From: Xanthobacteraceae bacterium
Lineage (GTDB): Bacteria; Pseudomonadota; Alphaproteobacteria; Rhizobiales; Xanthobacteraceae
DNA: 64,000 bases
Direction: 5' to 3'
Assembly (NCBI GenBank): GCA_004297465.1
Contig: SCUB01000001.1
Location: 62,001-126,000, forward strand
The notes beneath the pieces are model-generated. The model saw nothing but the letters and a program-made list of their open reading frames with translations, was not told where the DNA came from and searched no databases. This document shows positions 51,526-60,571 of the stretch, piece after piece. Position 1 is the stretch's first letter, and each line of letters begins with the position of its first letter. The position numbers and the translations under genes are program-made.

Positions 51526-52890
51526 TCATGCCGGTTCGGCGTGGCTGATGACGCGCGTGATGGTGGGGAAGGCCTGGCGCAGGCCGCGCTCGATTTCGTC
51601 GATCTTCTCGTGGGTCGTGATCACCGACATGCCGGGCTCGGAGCGGCAATGGAAATGCACGATCTCGCCGCGCTCGGAATCATGGACGCGCACGGAGTGG
51701 ACGTCGCGCATGGCGCCCTGTTCGGCGACCAGCCGAGCCAGCACGCGGCGCATCGCATCGGTGCGCTCGGGCGTGGCGTTGGCGCCGTGGGACTGGTCCG
51801 GCTGCAACGGCTCGATGTGGATATCGACATCGACCTCGGGGCCGATGTCGTCGCGGACAGCTTGTTCCAGTCCGGTGGCGATCTCATGGGCAAACGCCAG
51901 CGGCATGTCGCCGTCGACTTCGAGGTCGATGCCGATGGCGAGCCGGTCGGCGACGCTATGCACCGTGACGTGGTGGATCGCAAGCGCGCGGTTGCGGGCG
52001 ATCACCATGATGCGGTCGCGCACGCTCTCGGTGTCGCGCGCCACCGGCACCGCGGTGAAGGTCAGGTCGGAGTCGCTCAGAACCGCGTTCACCGCCTGTT
52101 CGGCCTGCCGCTTGATGGCGTCGATGCGGTCGATCGGGAAGGTGCGCGGAACGTGCACGATGGCGTCGACGAAATACCGCGGCCCGACATTGCGGACACG
52201 GATGCGCTCGACGTCCACCACGCCGCGGATGGCCTTGATGGCCTGTTCGGCCTCGGAGGCGGCGCCTTCGGGCGCGCGGTCAAGCAGCGCCTCGATGGTG
52301 GCGCGGGCGAGATTGAGGCCGAGGAACGAAATGATGACGGCGACCCCCATGGCCGCGGCGGCGTCGCCCCAGACAAAGCCGAACGCCGAGAAGGCCAGCC
52401 CGATCATCACCGCCAGCGAGGCATAGACGTCGGAGGAAAAATGCAGCGCGTCGGCTTCGAGCGCCTGGCTCTTGGTGTCGATCGCGGTGCGATGCAGCGC
52501 GCGCGCGCGCCATGTATTGACCGCGATGTCGATGATGAGCACCGCGAAGGGGATGGCGGACAGCGTCGGCGGCGTCGCGCCCTCGCGCAGGCGGCTGAAG
52601 GCCTCGACCACGATGCCGCCGGCCAGCACGTAGAGCAGCGCGGTGACGCCGAGCGCCGACAGGCTCTCGATCTTGCCGTGGCCGTAATGATGATCGGCAT
52701 CGGCCGGGCGGTCGGCGACGCGCACCACCAGCCAGGTGACGATGGTGGCGAAGAAGTCGATCAGGCTGTGCAGGGCGTCGGACACCAGCGCGATGCTGCC
52801 GACCAGCGTGCCGACAATGAATTTCGCCGCGGCCATGCTGCCGCTGGCGAAAATGGAAATCATTGCCACGCGCTGCTTGATAGGTGTCAT
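51526..52890 (-). CDS. Cation diffusion facilitator family transporter
   Basis: A 454-residue CDF metal efflux protein. It has six hydrophobic segments in the first 210 residues and the metal-site motifs ALVSDALHSLIDFFATIV, DADHHYGHGKIESLSALG and QALEADALHFSSDVYASLAV. A cytoplasmic metal-binding C-terminal domain begins about residue 215, followed by a second similar domain (about 300-454), longer than usual. Divalent metals such as Zn, Fe or Mn are family substrates; the sequence does not decide between them. The ATG at 52890 is used; the frame extends 9 codons further. Confidence 0.9.
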   Translation of the reverse strand: MTPIKQRVAMISIFASGSMAAAKFIVGTLVGSIALVSDALHSLIDFFATIVTWLVVRVADRPADADHHYGHGKIESLSALGVTALLYVLAGGIVVEAFSRLREGATPPTLSAIPFAVLIIDIAVNTWRARALHRTAIDTKSQALEADALHFSSDVYASLAVMIGLAFSAFGFVWGDAAAAMGVAVIISFLGLNLARATIEALLDRAPEGAASEAEQAIKAIRGVVDVERIRVRNVGPRYFVDAIVHVPRTFPIDRIDAIKRQAEQAVNAVLSDSDLTFTAVPVARDTESVRDRIMVIARNRALAIHHVTVHSVADRLAIGIDLEVDGDMPLAFAHEIATGLEQAVRDDIGPEVDVDIHIEPLQPDQSHGANATPERTDAMRRVLARLVAEQGAMRDVHSVRVHDSERGEIVHFHCRSEPGMSVITTHEKIDEIERGLRQAFPTITRVISHAEPA

Positions 52891-53012
52891 CGCCGCCTCA
52901 CGGAGCGCGATCCGCAAACCGCGCTCTCTGCCGCGTTTCGTTTAGCAGCCTTCGGCGGAGCCTCCAACAGGCGTGTGGATGATGCCTGCGCCGCTTTTCG
53001 CGCAAGACAGCC

Positions 53013-54647
53013 TCACCCCTCGCCTTTCGCGCGCTTGCGCAGCACGAAACGCTGCACCTTGCCGGTGGCGGTGCGCGGCAGGTCGGCGACGAACTCGATC
53101 TGGCGCGGATACTTGTAGGGCGCGATCGACGCCTTGACGTGCTCCTGCAACGCGCGCGCAAGATCCGGCCCCGGCGTCTGGCCAGGGGCCAGCACCACAT
53201 AGGCCTTGACGATCTGGCCGCGTTCCTCGTCGGGTGCGGCGACCACGCCGCAGTCGGCGACCGCCGGATGGCGCAGCAGCGCCGCCTCGACCTCGGGGCC
53301 GGCGATATTGTAGCCGGACGAGATGATCATGTCGTCGCCGCGCGCCTCGAAACGGAAATAGCCGTCGGCGTCGCGCACGAACACGTCGCCGGTGATGTTC
53401 CAGCCGTGCTGCACGTAATCCTTCTGGCGCGGATCGGCGAGATAGCGGCAGCCGGTCGGGCCGCGCACGGCGAGGCGTCCCGGCGTGCCGTCCGGCACCG
53501 GGCGGCCTTCGTCGTCGACGATTCGCGCCTCGTAGCCGGGCACCGCCTGTCCGGTCACGCCGGGGCGGGCGCTGTCCGGCGTGCAGCCAATGAAGATGTG
53601 CAGCATCTCGGTCGAGCCGATGCCCTCGGTGATGGTCAGGCCGGTCGCCTTGCGCCACACCTCGAAGGTGGGGGCGGGCAGGGTTTCGCCGGCCGAGACG
53701 CAGCGGCGCAGGCTGGCAATGTCGTGGCGCGGAAGTTCGGCCAGCATGGCGCGGTAGGCGGTCGGCGCGGTGAATATCACCGTGGCCTTGAAGGTTTCGA
53801 TGCCGTCGAGCAGATCCTGCGGCGTGGTCTTTTCCAGGAGCACCGTCGAAGCGCCCGCGCGTAGCGGAAACAGCGCCAGGCCGCCGAGCCCGAAGGTGAA
53901 GGCGAGCGGCGGCGAGCCGATGAAGCGGTCGTCGGACCGCGGTTGCAGCAGGTGGCGCGAATAGCTGTCGCAGATCGCCAGCAGGTCGCGGTGGAAATGC
54001 ATGGTGCCCTTGGGCACGCCGGTGGTGCCCGAGGTGAAGGCGATCAGGCAGACATCGTCCTGCGCGGTATCGGCGGCGGCAAAGTCCGGGCTTGTCCCCG
54101 CCGTGAGGCTTTCGAGGTCATCGGGCGTGCCGCCGCCAAACGTCACGATGGCTTTCAGTGGCGCGGCCTGCTCGCGGGCCTGCCGCAACTCGTCGACGAT
54201 ACGATGGTCGCAGACGGCGAGGCTGACCTGCGCCTTGTTGATGACGGTCGCCAGTTCGCCGGCGCGCATCAGCGGCATGGTCGCCACCGCGACGCCACCG
54301 GCCTTGAGCACCGCGAAATAGGCCGCCAGCATCATCGGGTTGTTGGCCGCGCGCAACAGCACGCGGTTGCCGGGAACGAGGCCGAACTTCCGCACCAGCA
54401 CGCTGGCGATGCGGTTCACGCGGTCGAGGAAGTCGGCATAGCTCCAGGCAATACCGGGCGCGAACACGCAGGGACGCGCGCCGTGACCGGCGGCCACCGC
54501 CTTGTCGATCAGTTCGACGACGACGTTGAGGCGGGGCGGGTAGGCGAACTCGGGCCGGTTCAGCAGCAGGTCGGGCCAGCTTTCGCGCGGTGGCAGATTG
54601 TCGGTGGCAAAGGAATCGCGGTGTCCGCTGCGGTTGGAATTGGACAT
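53013..54647 (-). CDS. Benzoate-CoA ligase family protein, likely 2-aminobenzoate-CoA ligase
   Basis: A 544-residue AMP-forming acyl-CoA ligase. Motifs: the P-loop LIAFTSGTTGVPKGTMHFH (about 180), the aromatic-binding block GSPPLAFTFGLGGLALFPL, ITEGIGSTEMLHIFIG, GWNITGDVFVRDADGYFRF and the catalytic Lys in LPRTATGKVQRFVLR (about 530). The sequence resembles benzoate-CoA ligases, and its neighbour is a fused monooxygenase/reductase acting on aryl-CoA, so the substrate is probably 2-aminobenzoate or a hydroxy analogue. AGGGAA stands before the ATG at 54647. Confidence 0.85.
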   Translation of the reverse strand: MSNSNRSGHRDSFATDNLPPRESWPDLLLNRPEFAYPPRLNVVVELIDKAVAAGHGARPCVFAPGIAWSYADFLDRVNRIASVLVRKFGLVPGNRVLLRAANNPMMLAAYFAVLKAGGVAVATMPLMRAGELATVINKAQVSLAVCDHRIVDELRQAREQAAPLKAIVTFGGGTPDDLESLTAGTSPDFAAADTAQDDVCLIAFTSGTTGVPKGTMHFHRDLLAICDSYSRHLLQPRSDDRFIGSPPLAFTFGLGGLALFPLRAGASTVLLEKTTPQDLLDGIETFKATVIFTAPTAYRAMLAELPRHDIASLRRCVSAGETLPAPTFEVWRKATGLTITEGIGSTEMLHIFIGCTPDSARPGVTGQAVPGYEARIVDDEGRPVPDGTPGRLAVRGPTGCRYLADPRQKDYVQHGWNITGDVFVRDADGYFRFEARGDDMIISSGYNIAGPEVEAALLRHPAVADCGVVAAPDEERGQIVKAYVVLAPGQTPGPDLARALQEHVKASIAPYKYPRQIEFVADLPRTATGKVQRFVLRKRAKGEG

Positions 54648-54725
54648 GGAATCTTCCCTGGCGTTCAATAAGGCCGCCGGCGCGGAAATAACGGGTGCGC
54701 CGGCGCAGGTGTTAGGGGGCTTCGC

Positions 54726-57047
54726 TCAGCGCGTCGGCGGGCCGGCGGCGGCACGCGCGATCGCGGTCTCGTACTGGTTGCGGCCGGACAGATACTGCTT
54801 CGGCCACGGCACGGCGCCGACGCCGATGCGCGCCGCCTCGTGCAGCGTCCAGGCCGGGTCGGCCAGATGCGGCCGGGCGATGGCGCAAAGATCGGCGCGG
54901 CCGGCGCCGATGATCGAATTGGCATGGTCGGCCTCGGAGATCGCGCCCACCGCGACGGTGGCGATGCCGATCTCGTTGCGGATTTTGTCAGCGAACGGCG
55001 TCTGGTACAACCGGCCGTACACAGGCTTGTCCTCGGCCCACACCTGCCCGGACGAGCAATCCACCAGGTCGGCGCCGGCCTCCTTGAACAGCCGCGCGAA
55101 GATCGCAGCCTCCTCCGGCGTGTTGCCGCCCTCGGCCCAGTCGTGACACGACAGGCGCACCGACATCGGGCGCTCCGCCGGCCACACGGCGCGCATCGCC
55201 CGGAACACCTCGAGGGGAAAGCGCGCGCGGTTCTCGGCGCTGCCGCCATATTCGTCGTCGCGATGGTTGGTCAGCGGCGACAGGAAGCTCGACAGCAGAT
55301 AGCCGTGGGCGCAGTGCAGCTCGAGGATGTCGAAGCCGGCCGCGGCGCCGCGCCGTGTCGCGGCGACGAAATCCTCGCGCACGCGGTCGAGGTCGGCCTT
55401 GGTCATCGGACGCGGCATCGGGCCGTCGTCGAGATAGGGCACGGCGGAGGCCGAGATCAGCGGCCAGTTGCCCTCGGGCAGCGGCTCGTCGGTGCCCTCC
55501 CAGGGCACGCGGGTCGAGCCCTTGCGGCCGGCGTGGCCGAGCTGCAGGCCGGCCTTGGCGTTGCCGTTGGCGTGGACGAAATCGACGATGCGCTTCCAGG
55601 CATGGCCCTGCTCGTCGCTCCACAGGCCGCAGCAGCCGGGCGTGATGCGGGCGTCGGGCGAGGTGCAGGTCATCTCGGTGAACACCAGCCCGGCGCCGCC
55701 CAGCGCCCGGGCGCCCATGTGCACCAGATGGAAATCGTTCGGCATGCCGTCGATCGCGGAATACATCGCCATCGGCGACACCACGATGCGGTTGGTGAGC
55801 TCTAGGTCGCGCACCTTGTAGGGCGTGAACATCGGCGGCAGACTCGGCTGGTTGGAGGCGACCGGCACGCCGCTGCGCGCCGCGAACCAGCGCTCGTAGC
55901 CTTCGAGCCATGCCTTGTCGCGCAGCCGCAGGTTCTCGTGGCTGATGCGCTGCGAGCGCGTCAGCAGCGAATAGAAGAACTGCTCGGGCTCCAGCGTGTC
56001 GGCGTAGCGCGCGCCGACCACCTCGAACCATTCCATGGCGTTGCGCGCCGCGTTCTGGATGCGCGCGACATCGACCCGTCGCACCTCCTCGTAGGCCGCG
56101 AGCACGGCTGGGATCGCCTCGCGGGTGTCGCCGTGGACGCCGAACTGGCGCGTCAGCTCGATGGCGTCCTCGAAGGCGAGCTTGGTGCCCGAGCCGATGG
56201 CGAAGTGCGCGGTGTGGGCGGCGTCGCCCATCAGCACGACATGGCTGCGGCCGTTGTAGAGGCTCCACTTGCCGCAGATCAGCCGGTTGAAATTGAGCCA
56301 GGCCGAGCCGCGCAAATGCCGCGCGTTGGTGACCAGCCTGTGGCCGCCGAGAATCTCGGAGAACATTTTCTCGCAGAACTCGATCGACTGCGCCTGGTCG
56401 GCCTTGTCGAGGCCATGAGCGAGGAAGGTATCCTCGGTGGTCTCGACGATGAAGGTCGAGGTGGTCTCGTCGAACTTGTAGATGTGCGACTGGAACCAGC
56501 CGTGCTCGGTCTTGCGGAAGTCGAAGGTGAAGGCGTCGAACTGCTTGTCGGTGCCAAGCCAGATATAGCGATTGGGCCGCACCACGAGGTCCGGCTCGAA
56601 GGCGTCGGCGTATTTGACGCGGATCCTGGAATTGATGCCGTCGGCGGCGACGATGAGGTCGGCGTCGGGGAATTCGTCGTCGGAATCGACCTCGCGCTCG
56701 AACACCAGCTTGACGTCGAGTTCCTCGGCGCGCGCCTGCAGGATGTTGAGCAGCTTCTTGCGGCCGATGCCGACGAAGCCGTGGCCGCTGGTGCGCAGGC
56801 GGCGGCCCTTGAACCACAGCTCGATGTCGTCCCAGTGGTTGAAGGCCTTCTCGATCTGCTCGGCGGTCTTGGGGTCCCACTGGCGCATGTTGTCCATGGT
56901 GGCGTCGGAGAACACCACGCCGAAACCGAAGGTGTCGTAGGGGCGGTTGCGCTCGATCACCGTGACGTCGTGTCGCGCGTTCATGAGCTTCATCAGGATG
57001 CCGAAATAGAGCCCGGCCGGTCCGCCGCCGATACAGACGATGCGCAT
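54726..57047 (-). CDS. Fused flavin monooxygenase / old-yellow-enzyme reductase, 2-aminobenzoyl-CoA monooxygenase/reductase (salicylyl-CoA 5-hydroxylase) type
   Basis: A 773-residue fusion. The N-terminal half (about 1-380) is a PHBH-type FAD monooxygenase: [20 protein letters not shown] (Rossmann), [20 protein letters not shown], then [20 protein letters not shown]. The C-terminal half (about 400-770) is an OYE-type FMN oxidoreductase: [40 protein letters not shown] and [20 protein letters not shown]. The pair hydroxylates and reduces aryl-CoA, giving a non-aromatic CoA ester. The family covers 2-aminobenzoyl-CoA monooxygenase/reductase of anthranilate degradation and salicylyl-CoA 5-hydroxylase. 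The RidA neighbour favours the amino substrate. Confidence 0.88.
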   Translation of the reverse strand: MRIVCIGGGPAGLYFGILMKLMNARHDVTVIERNRPYDTFGFGVVFSDATMDNMRQWDPKTAEQIEKAFNHWDDIELWFKGRRLRTSGHGFVGIGRKKLLNILQARAEELDVKLVFEREVDSDDEFPDADLIVAADGINSRIRVKYADAFEPDLVVRPNRYIWLGTDKQFDAFTFDFRKTEHGWFQSHIYKFDETTSTFIVETTEDTFLAHGLDKADQAQSIEFCEKMFSEILGGHRLVTNARHLRGSAWLNFNRLICGKWSLYNGRSHVVLMGDAAHTAHFAIGSGTKLAFEDAIELTRQFGVHGDTREAIPAVLAAYEEVRRVDVARIQNAARNAMEWFEVVGARYADTLEPEQFFYSLLTRSQRISHENLRLRDKAWLEGYERWFAARSGVPVASNQPSLPPMFTPYKVRDLELTNRIVVSPMAMYSAIDGMPNDFHLVHMGARALGGAGLVFTEMTCTSPDARITPGCCGLWSDEQGHAWKRIVDFVHANGNAKAGLQLGHAGRKGSTRVPWEGTDEPLPEGNWPLISASAVPYLDDGPMPRPMTKADLDRVREDFVAATRRGAAAGFDILELHCAHGYLLSSFLSPLTNHRDDEYGGSAENRARFPLEVFRAMRAVWPAERPMSVRLSCHDWAEGGNTPEEAAIFARLFKEAGADLVDCSSGQVWAEDKPVYGRLYQTPFADKIRNEIGIATVAVGAISEADHANSIIGAGRADLCAIARPHLADPAWTLHEAARIGVGAVPWPKQYLSGRNQYETAIARAAAGPPTR

Positions 57048-57108
57048 GTCGAATGGTCCTTCCTTACGGTCTTTCGACGGCCGGGCGAGGTGCTCCGGCA
57101 ACTTCAAA

Positions 57109-57137
57109 ATTGTTTCATAGCTAAAATAATCTGTCAA
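57109..57137 (-). promoter_or_regulatory. Candidate promoter of the aryl-CoA operon
   Basis: On the minus strand TTGACA (57137-57132) is followed after 17 nt by AACAAT (57114-57109), about 62 nt before the monooxygenase ATG. The -35 end touches an ATCGCTAA repeat at 57137-57144, so a repressor bound there would block it. Confidence 0.5.
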
Positions 57138-57193
57138 TCGCTAATGGATCGCATGTTATTTATTCATGCCAAAACATCGCTAAATATAGTGAT
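57117..57193. promoter_or_regulatory. Candidate MarR operator region (ATCGCTAA repeats and near-palindrome)
   Basis: ATAGCTAA at 57117, ATCGCTAA at 57137 and ATCGCTAA at 57176 are repeated at 20 and 39 nt, roughly whole helical turns. The last forms a near-perfect palindrome ATCGCTA-AATA-TAGTGAT (57176-57193, one mismatch). The sites lie between the divergent promoters of the monooxygenase and MarR genes, where such a regulator normally binds. Confidence 0.5.
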
Positions 57194-57224
57194 TTAGTGA
57201 CTCTGGCGGCTGCGGTGGGTTGGA

Positions 57225-57252
57225 TTGACAGGGAAACAATTTAATATATAAA
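57225..57252 (+). promoter_or_regulatory. Strong sigma-70 promoter for the marR gene
   Basis: TTGACA (57225-57230), 16-nt spacer, TATAAA (57247-57252). AAGGAG at 57265-57270 lies 9 nt before the ATG at 57280. This is one of the best promoter matches in the window. Confidence 0.75.
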
Positions 57253-57279
57253 GCAATTAAGAGCAAGGAGAGCCAGCCG

Positions 57280-57777
57280 ATGGGCCACGCGCCGCAATCC
57301 ATCGAGAGCATGCCGGAGCGCGCCGACGAGGCGGGCGGCGCCGGGCATCTCGAGCTGCGGGTCTGGCTCGGCCTTCTGTCGTGCACCCACCGCATTGAAA
57401 GCTTCCTGCGCCAGCGGCTGCGCAAGGAGTTCGATACCTCGCTGGCCCGCTTCGACCTCATGGCCCAGCTGGAGCGCTTTCCCGACGGCCTGACGCTGTC
57501 GGAAGCCTCGCGCCGCCTGATGGTCTCGAATGGCGCCATCACCGGCCTTGTCAGCCGCCTCGAAGCCGAGGGTCTGATCCACCGCGACATTCATCCCGAG
57601 GACCGCCGCACCGTCATCATCCGCCTGACCGCGGAGGGGCTGGACACCTTCCTGCGCATGGCGCGCCGCCATGAGGAATGGGTGGTGTCGATCCTCGGCG
57701 ATCTGACGCGCGAGGCCAAGTCCGAACTGTTGCGCAACGTCGCGCTGCTCAGGCACAAGCTCGATCTCTACGGTTGA
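57280..57777 (+). CDS. MarR family transcriptional regulator
   Basis: A 165-residue MarR protein with the winged helix LTLSEASRRLMVSNGAITGL, VSRLEAEGLIHRDIHPEDRR and TVIIRLTAEGLDTFLRMA. It lies divergent from the aryl-CoA operon, so it probably represses it until a CoA ester or aromatic acid binds, as shown for related BadR- or AbmR-like regulators of benzoate and anthranilate pathways. That assignment is from context. AAGGAG precedes the ATG. Confidence 0.88.
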   Translation: MGHAPQSIESMPERADEAGGAGHLELRVWLGLLSCTHRIESFLRQRLRKEFDTSLARFDLMAQLERFPDGLTLSEASRRLMVSNGAITGLVSRLEAEGLIHRDIHPEDRRTVIIRLTAEGLDTFLRMARRHEEWVVSILGDLTREAKSELLRNVALLRHKLDLYG

Positions 57778-57863
57778 TCCACCAACACTCCATTCGCCGT
57801 GCATGGAGCTTTTCATGACAACGCGCGGCATATTACGTGACACAGGCATTCAGGGAGGAAAAG

Positions 57864-58262
57864 TTGCACAAGGTTCTACAGCCAGACGGATGGGCGAGGC
57901 CGCTCGGTTATGCCAACGGCATGGAAGCGGCGAAAGGCCGGGTGATCTACGTGGCCGGTCAGGTCGGCTGGACGCCGGACTCCAAGATCGTGTCCGACGA
58001 TCTCGCGCTGCAGGTGCGCCAGGCGCTGCAGAACATCGTTGACATTGTCGCGGTGGCCGGCGGCAAGCCCGAGCATCTCACCGCGCTGACCTGGTTCATC
58101 ACCGATACCGAGGAATACAATTCCAAGCTCAAGCCGATCGGCGCCGCCTACCGCGAGGTGATCGGCCGCCACTTCCCGACCATGTCGGTGATCGGCATTT
58201 CCAAGCTGATCGAGGAGGGCGCCAAGGTCGAGATCGTGGCGACCGCGGTGATTCCGGAATAA
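57864..58262 (+). CDS. RidA family protein (reactive enamine/imine deaminase)
   Basis: A 132-residue RidA-like protein: MHKVLQPDGWARPLGYANGM, RVIYVAGQVGWTPDSKIVSD, LALQVRQALQNIVDIVAVAG, and a C-terminal SVIGISKLIEEGAKVEIVAT. RidA enzymes hydrolyse enamines and imines. Reduction of 2-aminobenzoyl-CoA would give such an intermediate, which makes this a logical partner. Start TTG 57864 is chosen because GGGAGG at 57853-57858 is 5 nt before it and because homologues begin there; an in-frame GTG at 57837 would add 9 residues. It follows marR by 86 nt. Confidence 0.85.
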   Translation: MHKVLQPDGWARPLGYANGMEAAKGRVIYVAGQVGWTPDSKIVSDDLALQVRQALQNIVDIVAVAGGKPEHLTALTWFITDTEEYNSKLKPIGAAYREVIGRHFPTMSVIGISKLIEEGAKVEIVATAVIPE

Positions 58263-58309
58263 GGCCGGAGGGCCTGACTTCAGCGTACTGAAGGAAGAAT
58301 CAGACGGAT

Positions 58310-58342
58310 CCCGGCGCGCATGGGATGTCTTCGCGCGCCGGG
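58310..58342. terminator. Large hairpin between convergent RidA and DUF779 genes
   Basis: A perfect 10-bp stem CCCGGCGCGC (58310-58319) / GCGCGCCGGG (58333-58342) with a 13-nt loop, abutting the DUF779 stop. A smaller CTTCAG-CGTA-CTGAAG is at 58278-58293. No T-run is present; it could act as a bidirectional terminator. Confidence 0.5.
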
Positions 58343-58343
58343 T

Positions 58344-58724
58344 TCAGTCATTGCATGCATCGAGCGCCGTCAGTTCCCTGGCTGTGAAGGTGCGTGCGCG
58401 GGCCAGAAAGCGCTGCTCGCGGCCGTTATCGAGCGAGAACATGCCGCCGCGGCCGGGGACGGAATCGAGAATGAGCTGGGTATGGCGCCAGACCTCGAAT
58501 TGAGGGCCGCTGATGTACACGCTCACGCCGTCAACCTCGCCGAGTTTCACATCGTGCGCGCCGACGCGGAACTCGTTTGCCGGATAGCACATCGGCGATG
58601 AACCGTCACAGCATCCTCCCGATTGATGAATGAGAATATCGGGATAATCCGCGCGGATTTCACCGAGAAGGCGGCGCGCCGCTTCCGTGGCGACAACGCG
58701 CGGCGGAGCGTCGCTGCCTGGCAT
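58344..58724 (-). CDS. DUF779 domain-containing protein
   Basis: A 126-residue protein with the DUF779 signature: LIHQSGGCCDGSSPMCYPAN (three cysteines), RVGAHDVKLGEVDGVSVYIS and FEVWRHTQLILDSVPGRGGM, ending RTFTARELTALDACND. DUF779 genes commonly sit beside aldehyde dehydrogenases of the ExaC/AcoD type, as here (79 nt downstream of it). Their role is unknown. The ATG at 58724 is chosen because AAAGG is 9 nt upstream; an in-frame ATG at 58733 has no spacing. Confidence 0.85.
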   Translation of the reverse strand: MPGSDAPPRVVATEAARRLLGEIRADYPDILIHQSGGCCDGSSPMCYPANEFRVGAHDVKLGEVDGVSVYISGPQFEVWRHTQLILDSVPGRGGMFSLDNGREQRFLARARTFTARELTALDACND

Positions 58725-58803
58725 GTGTGTCATCCTTTGGAGACGAGGCCCCGGCAGCAAGGGCAACCTCCTGCCGCCGGGGCAATGGACATTCCAGCGG
58801 TCC

Positions 58804-60324
58804 TCAGAAGAAGCCAAGCTTCTTCGGGCTGTAACTCACCAGCATGTTTTTCGTCTGCTGGTAATGATCAAGCATCATGCGGTGCGTTTCGCGCCCGATG
58901 CCCGATTGCTTGTAGCCGCCGAAGGCCGCGTGAGCCGGGTAGGCGTGATAGCAGTTGGTCCACACGCGCCCGGCCTTGATGCCGCGCCCGAAGCGGTAGC
59001 AGGTGTTGGCGTCGCGGCTCCAGATGCCCGCGCCCAGGCCATAGAGCGTGTCGTTGGCGATGGCGAGCGCTTCATCGGCATCCCTGAACGTCGTCACCGA
59101 CACGACGGGGCCGAAGATCTCCTCCTGGAACACGCGCATCTTGTTGTGGCCACGCAACACGGTCGGCTTGACGTAGTAGCCGCCGGCCAGTTCGCCCGGC
59201 AGGTTGGCCGCCTCGCCGCCGATCAGAACCTGGGCTCCTTCCTGACGGCCGATGTCAAAATAGGCCAGGATCTTGTCTTTCTGCTCCGAAGAGGCCTGCG
59301 CGCCGATCATGGTCGCGGGATCGAGAGGGTTGCCCTGGACGATCGCCGCCACGCGATCGAGCGCGCGCTCCATGAAGCGGTCGTAGATGCGCTCATCGAT
59401 AAGCGCGCGCGACGGGCAGGTGCAGACTTCACCCTGATTGAGCGCGAACATGACGAAGCCCTCGATCGCCTTGTCGAAGAAATCGTCGTCGTGCGCGCAG
59501 ACATCCTCGAAGAAGATGTTTGGCGATTTGCCGCCCAGTTCCAGCGTGACGGGAATGAGATTTTCCGACGCATATTGCATGATGAGGCGACCCGTCGTCG
59601 TCTCGCCGGTGAAGGCGATCTTGGCGATGCGCCGGGAAGATGCCAGCGGCTTTCCGGCTTCCAGCCCAAAACCATTGACGATGTTGAGGACGCCGGGCGG
59701 CAGCAGGTCGTCGATCAGTTCGGCCCAGACCATGATGGTGGCGGGAGTTTGTTCGGCCGGTTTGAGCACGACGCAGTTGCCGGCGGCGAGTGCCGGGGCA
59801 AGTTTCCATGTGGCCATCAGCAACGGAAAGTTCCACGGGATGATCTGGCCGACGACGCCCAGCGGTTCATGAAAATGATAGGCGACGGTGTCGTGATCGA
59901 TTTCCGCGAGCGAGCCCTCCTGCGCGCGGATGCAGCCGGCGAAATAGCGGAAATGATCGATGGCGAGCGGCAGGTCGGCGGCCCTGGTTTCGCGGATGGG
60001 CTTGCCGTTGTCCCAGGTCTCGCAGGTCGCGAGCAGATCGAGGTTCTGCTCCATGCGGTCGGCGATCAGATCCAGGATCCGCGCGCGTTCCGCAACCGAT
60101 GTGCGGCCCCAGGCATCCTTGGCGGCATGCGCGGCATCGAGGGCGGCCTCGATGTCGTGGGCGTCCGAGCGGGCGATCTCGCCGATCGGCTGGCCGTTGA
60201 TCGGCGAGAGATTGGTGAAATAGCGGCCGGATTTCGGAGCAACCCATTTCCCGCCGATAAAGTTGTCATAGCGCTGCTTGAAAGGCGGGCGCAGTGTCAG
60301 TGTCTCATGAACCTTGGTGTCCAT
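58804..60324 (-). CDS. NAD-dependent aldehyde dehydrogenase, acetaldehyde (ExaC/AcoD) type
   Basis: A 506-residue ALDH. Motifs: [20 protein letters not shown] and [18 protein letters not shown] (NAD site), the Glu in [17 protein letters not shown], the catalytic Cys in [19 protein letters not shown] (about 302), and [40 protein letters not shown]. Length and the extra Cys (CTC) fit acetaldehyde dehydrogenase ExaC/AcoD. GGAGG lies 8 nt before the ATG at 60324, so that start is preferred over ATG 60339. Neighbours DUF779 and an AcoR-like regulator support an alcohol/acetaldehyde role. Confidence 0.92.
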   Translation of the reverse strand: MDTKVHETLTLRPPFKQRYDNFIGGKWVAPKSGRYFTNLSPINGQPIGEIARSDAHDIEAALDAAHAAKDAWGRTSVAERARILDLIADRMEQNLDLLATCETWDNGKPIRETRAADLPLAIDHFRYFAGCIRAQEGSLAEIDHDTVAYHFHEPLGVVGQIIPWNFPLLMATWKLAPALAAGNCVVLKPAEQTPATIMVWAELIDDLLPPGVLNIVNGFGLEAGKPLASSRRIAKIAFTGETTTGRLIMQYASENLIPVTLELGGKSPNIFFEDVCAHDDDFFDKAIEGFVMFALNQGEVCTCPSRALIDERIYDRFMERALDRVAAIVQGNPLDPATMIGAQASSEQKDKILAYFDIGRQEGAQVLIGGEAANLPGELAGGYYVKPTVLRGHNKMRVFQEEIFGPVVSVTTFRDADEALAIANDTLYGLGAGIWSRDANTCYRFGRGIKAGRVWTNCYHAYPAHAAFGGYKQSGIGRETHRMMLDHYQQTKNMLVSYSPKKLGFF

Positions 60325-60571
60325 TGCGTTTTCCTCCATCGCGTGTCGCGAACCAAAAAGGGCGTGGGAGGATTTTGCGAAGAGCGCGACGCGAACCTCG
60401 ACGCATCAAGGTTTGCGGGGAGTCCCCGGAAGTTCCTCCTTGTGACGCCTTGTGTGCGGCATCTGGGAGGAATGTGCCCCATCCGGACGGTGGGATGACA
60501 GGCGCGTGGGACGGCAACAGGCCGTCGGGTGTCTCGCCAGCGAGACACTTCAGGCTTGCGAACGGTTGGAA
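60325..60571. other. Intergenic region of the aldehyde dehydrogenase gene with palindromes
   Basis: A 247-nt gap between the regulator gene (upstream on the minus strand) and the dehydrogenase. It should hold the dehydrogenase promoter. No clear -24/-12 (sigma-54) promoter was found. Two inverted repeats are present (60511-60527, GACGGC-N5-GCCGTC; and 60530-60549). Confidence 0.45.
60530..60549. promoter_or_regulatory. Perfect inverted repeat, candidate activator site
   Basis: GTGTCTCGC-CA-GCGAGACAC: 9-bp perfect arms with a 2-nt centre. It lies 206 nt before the dehydrogenase ATG, a usual distance for a Fis-type HTH activator such as the AcoR-like protein encoded next door. It could also serve as a terminator for that gene, but no T-run follows. 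Confidence 0.5.
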
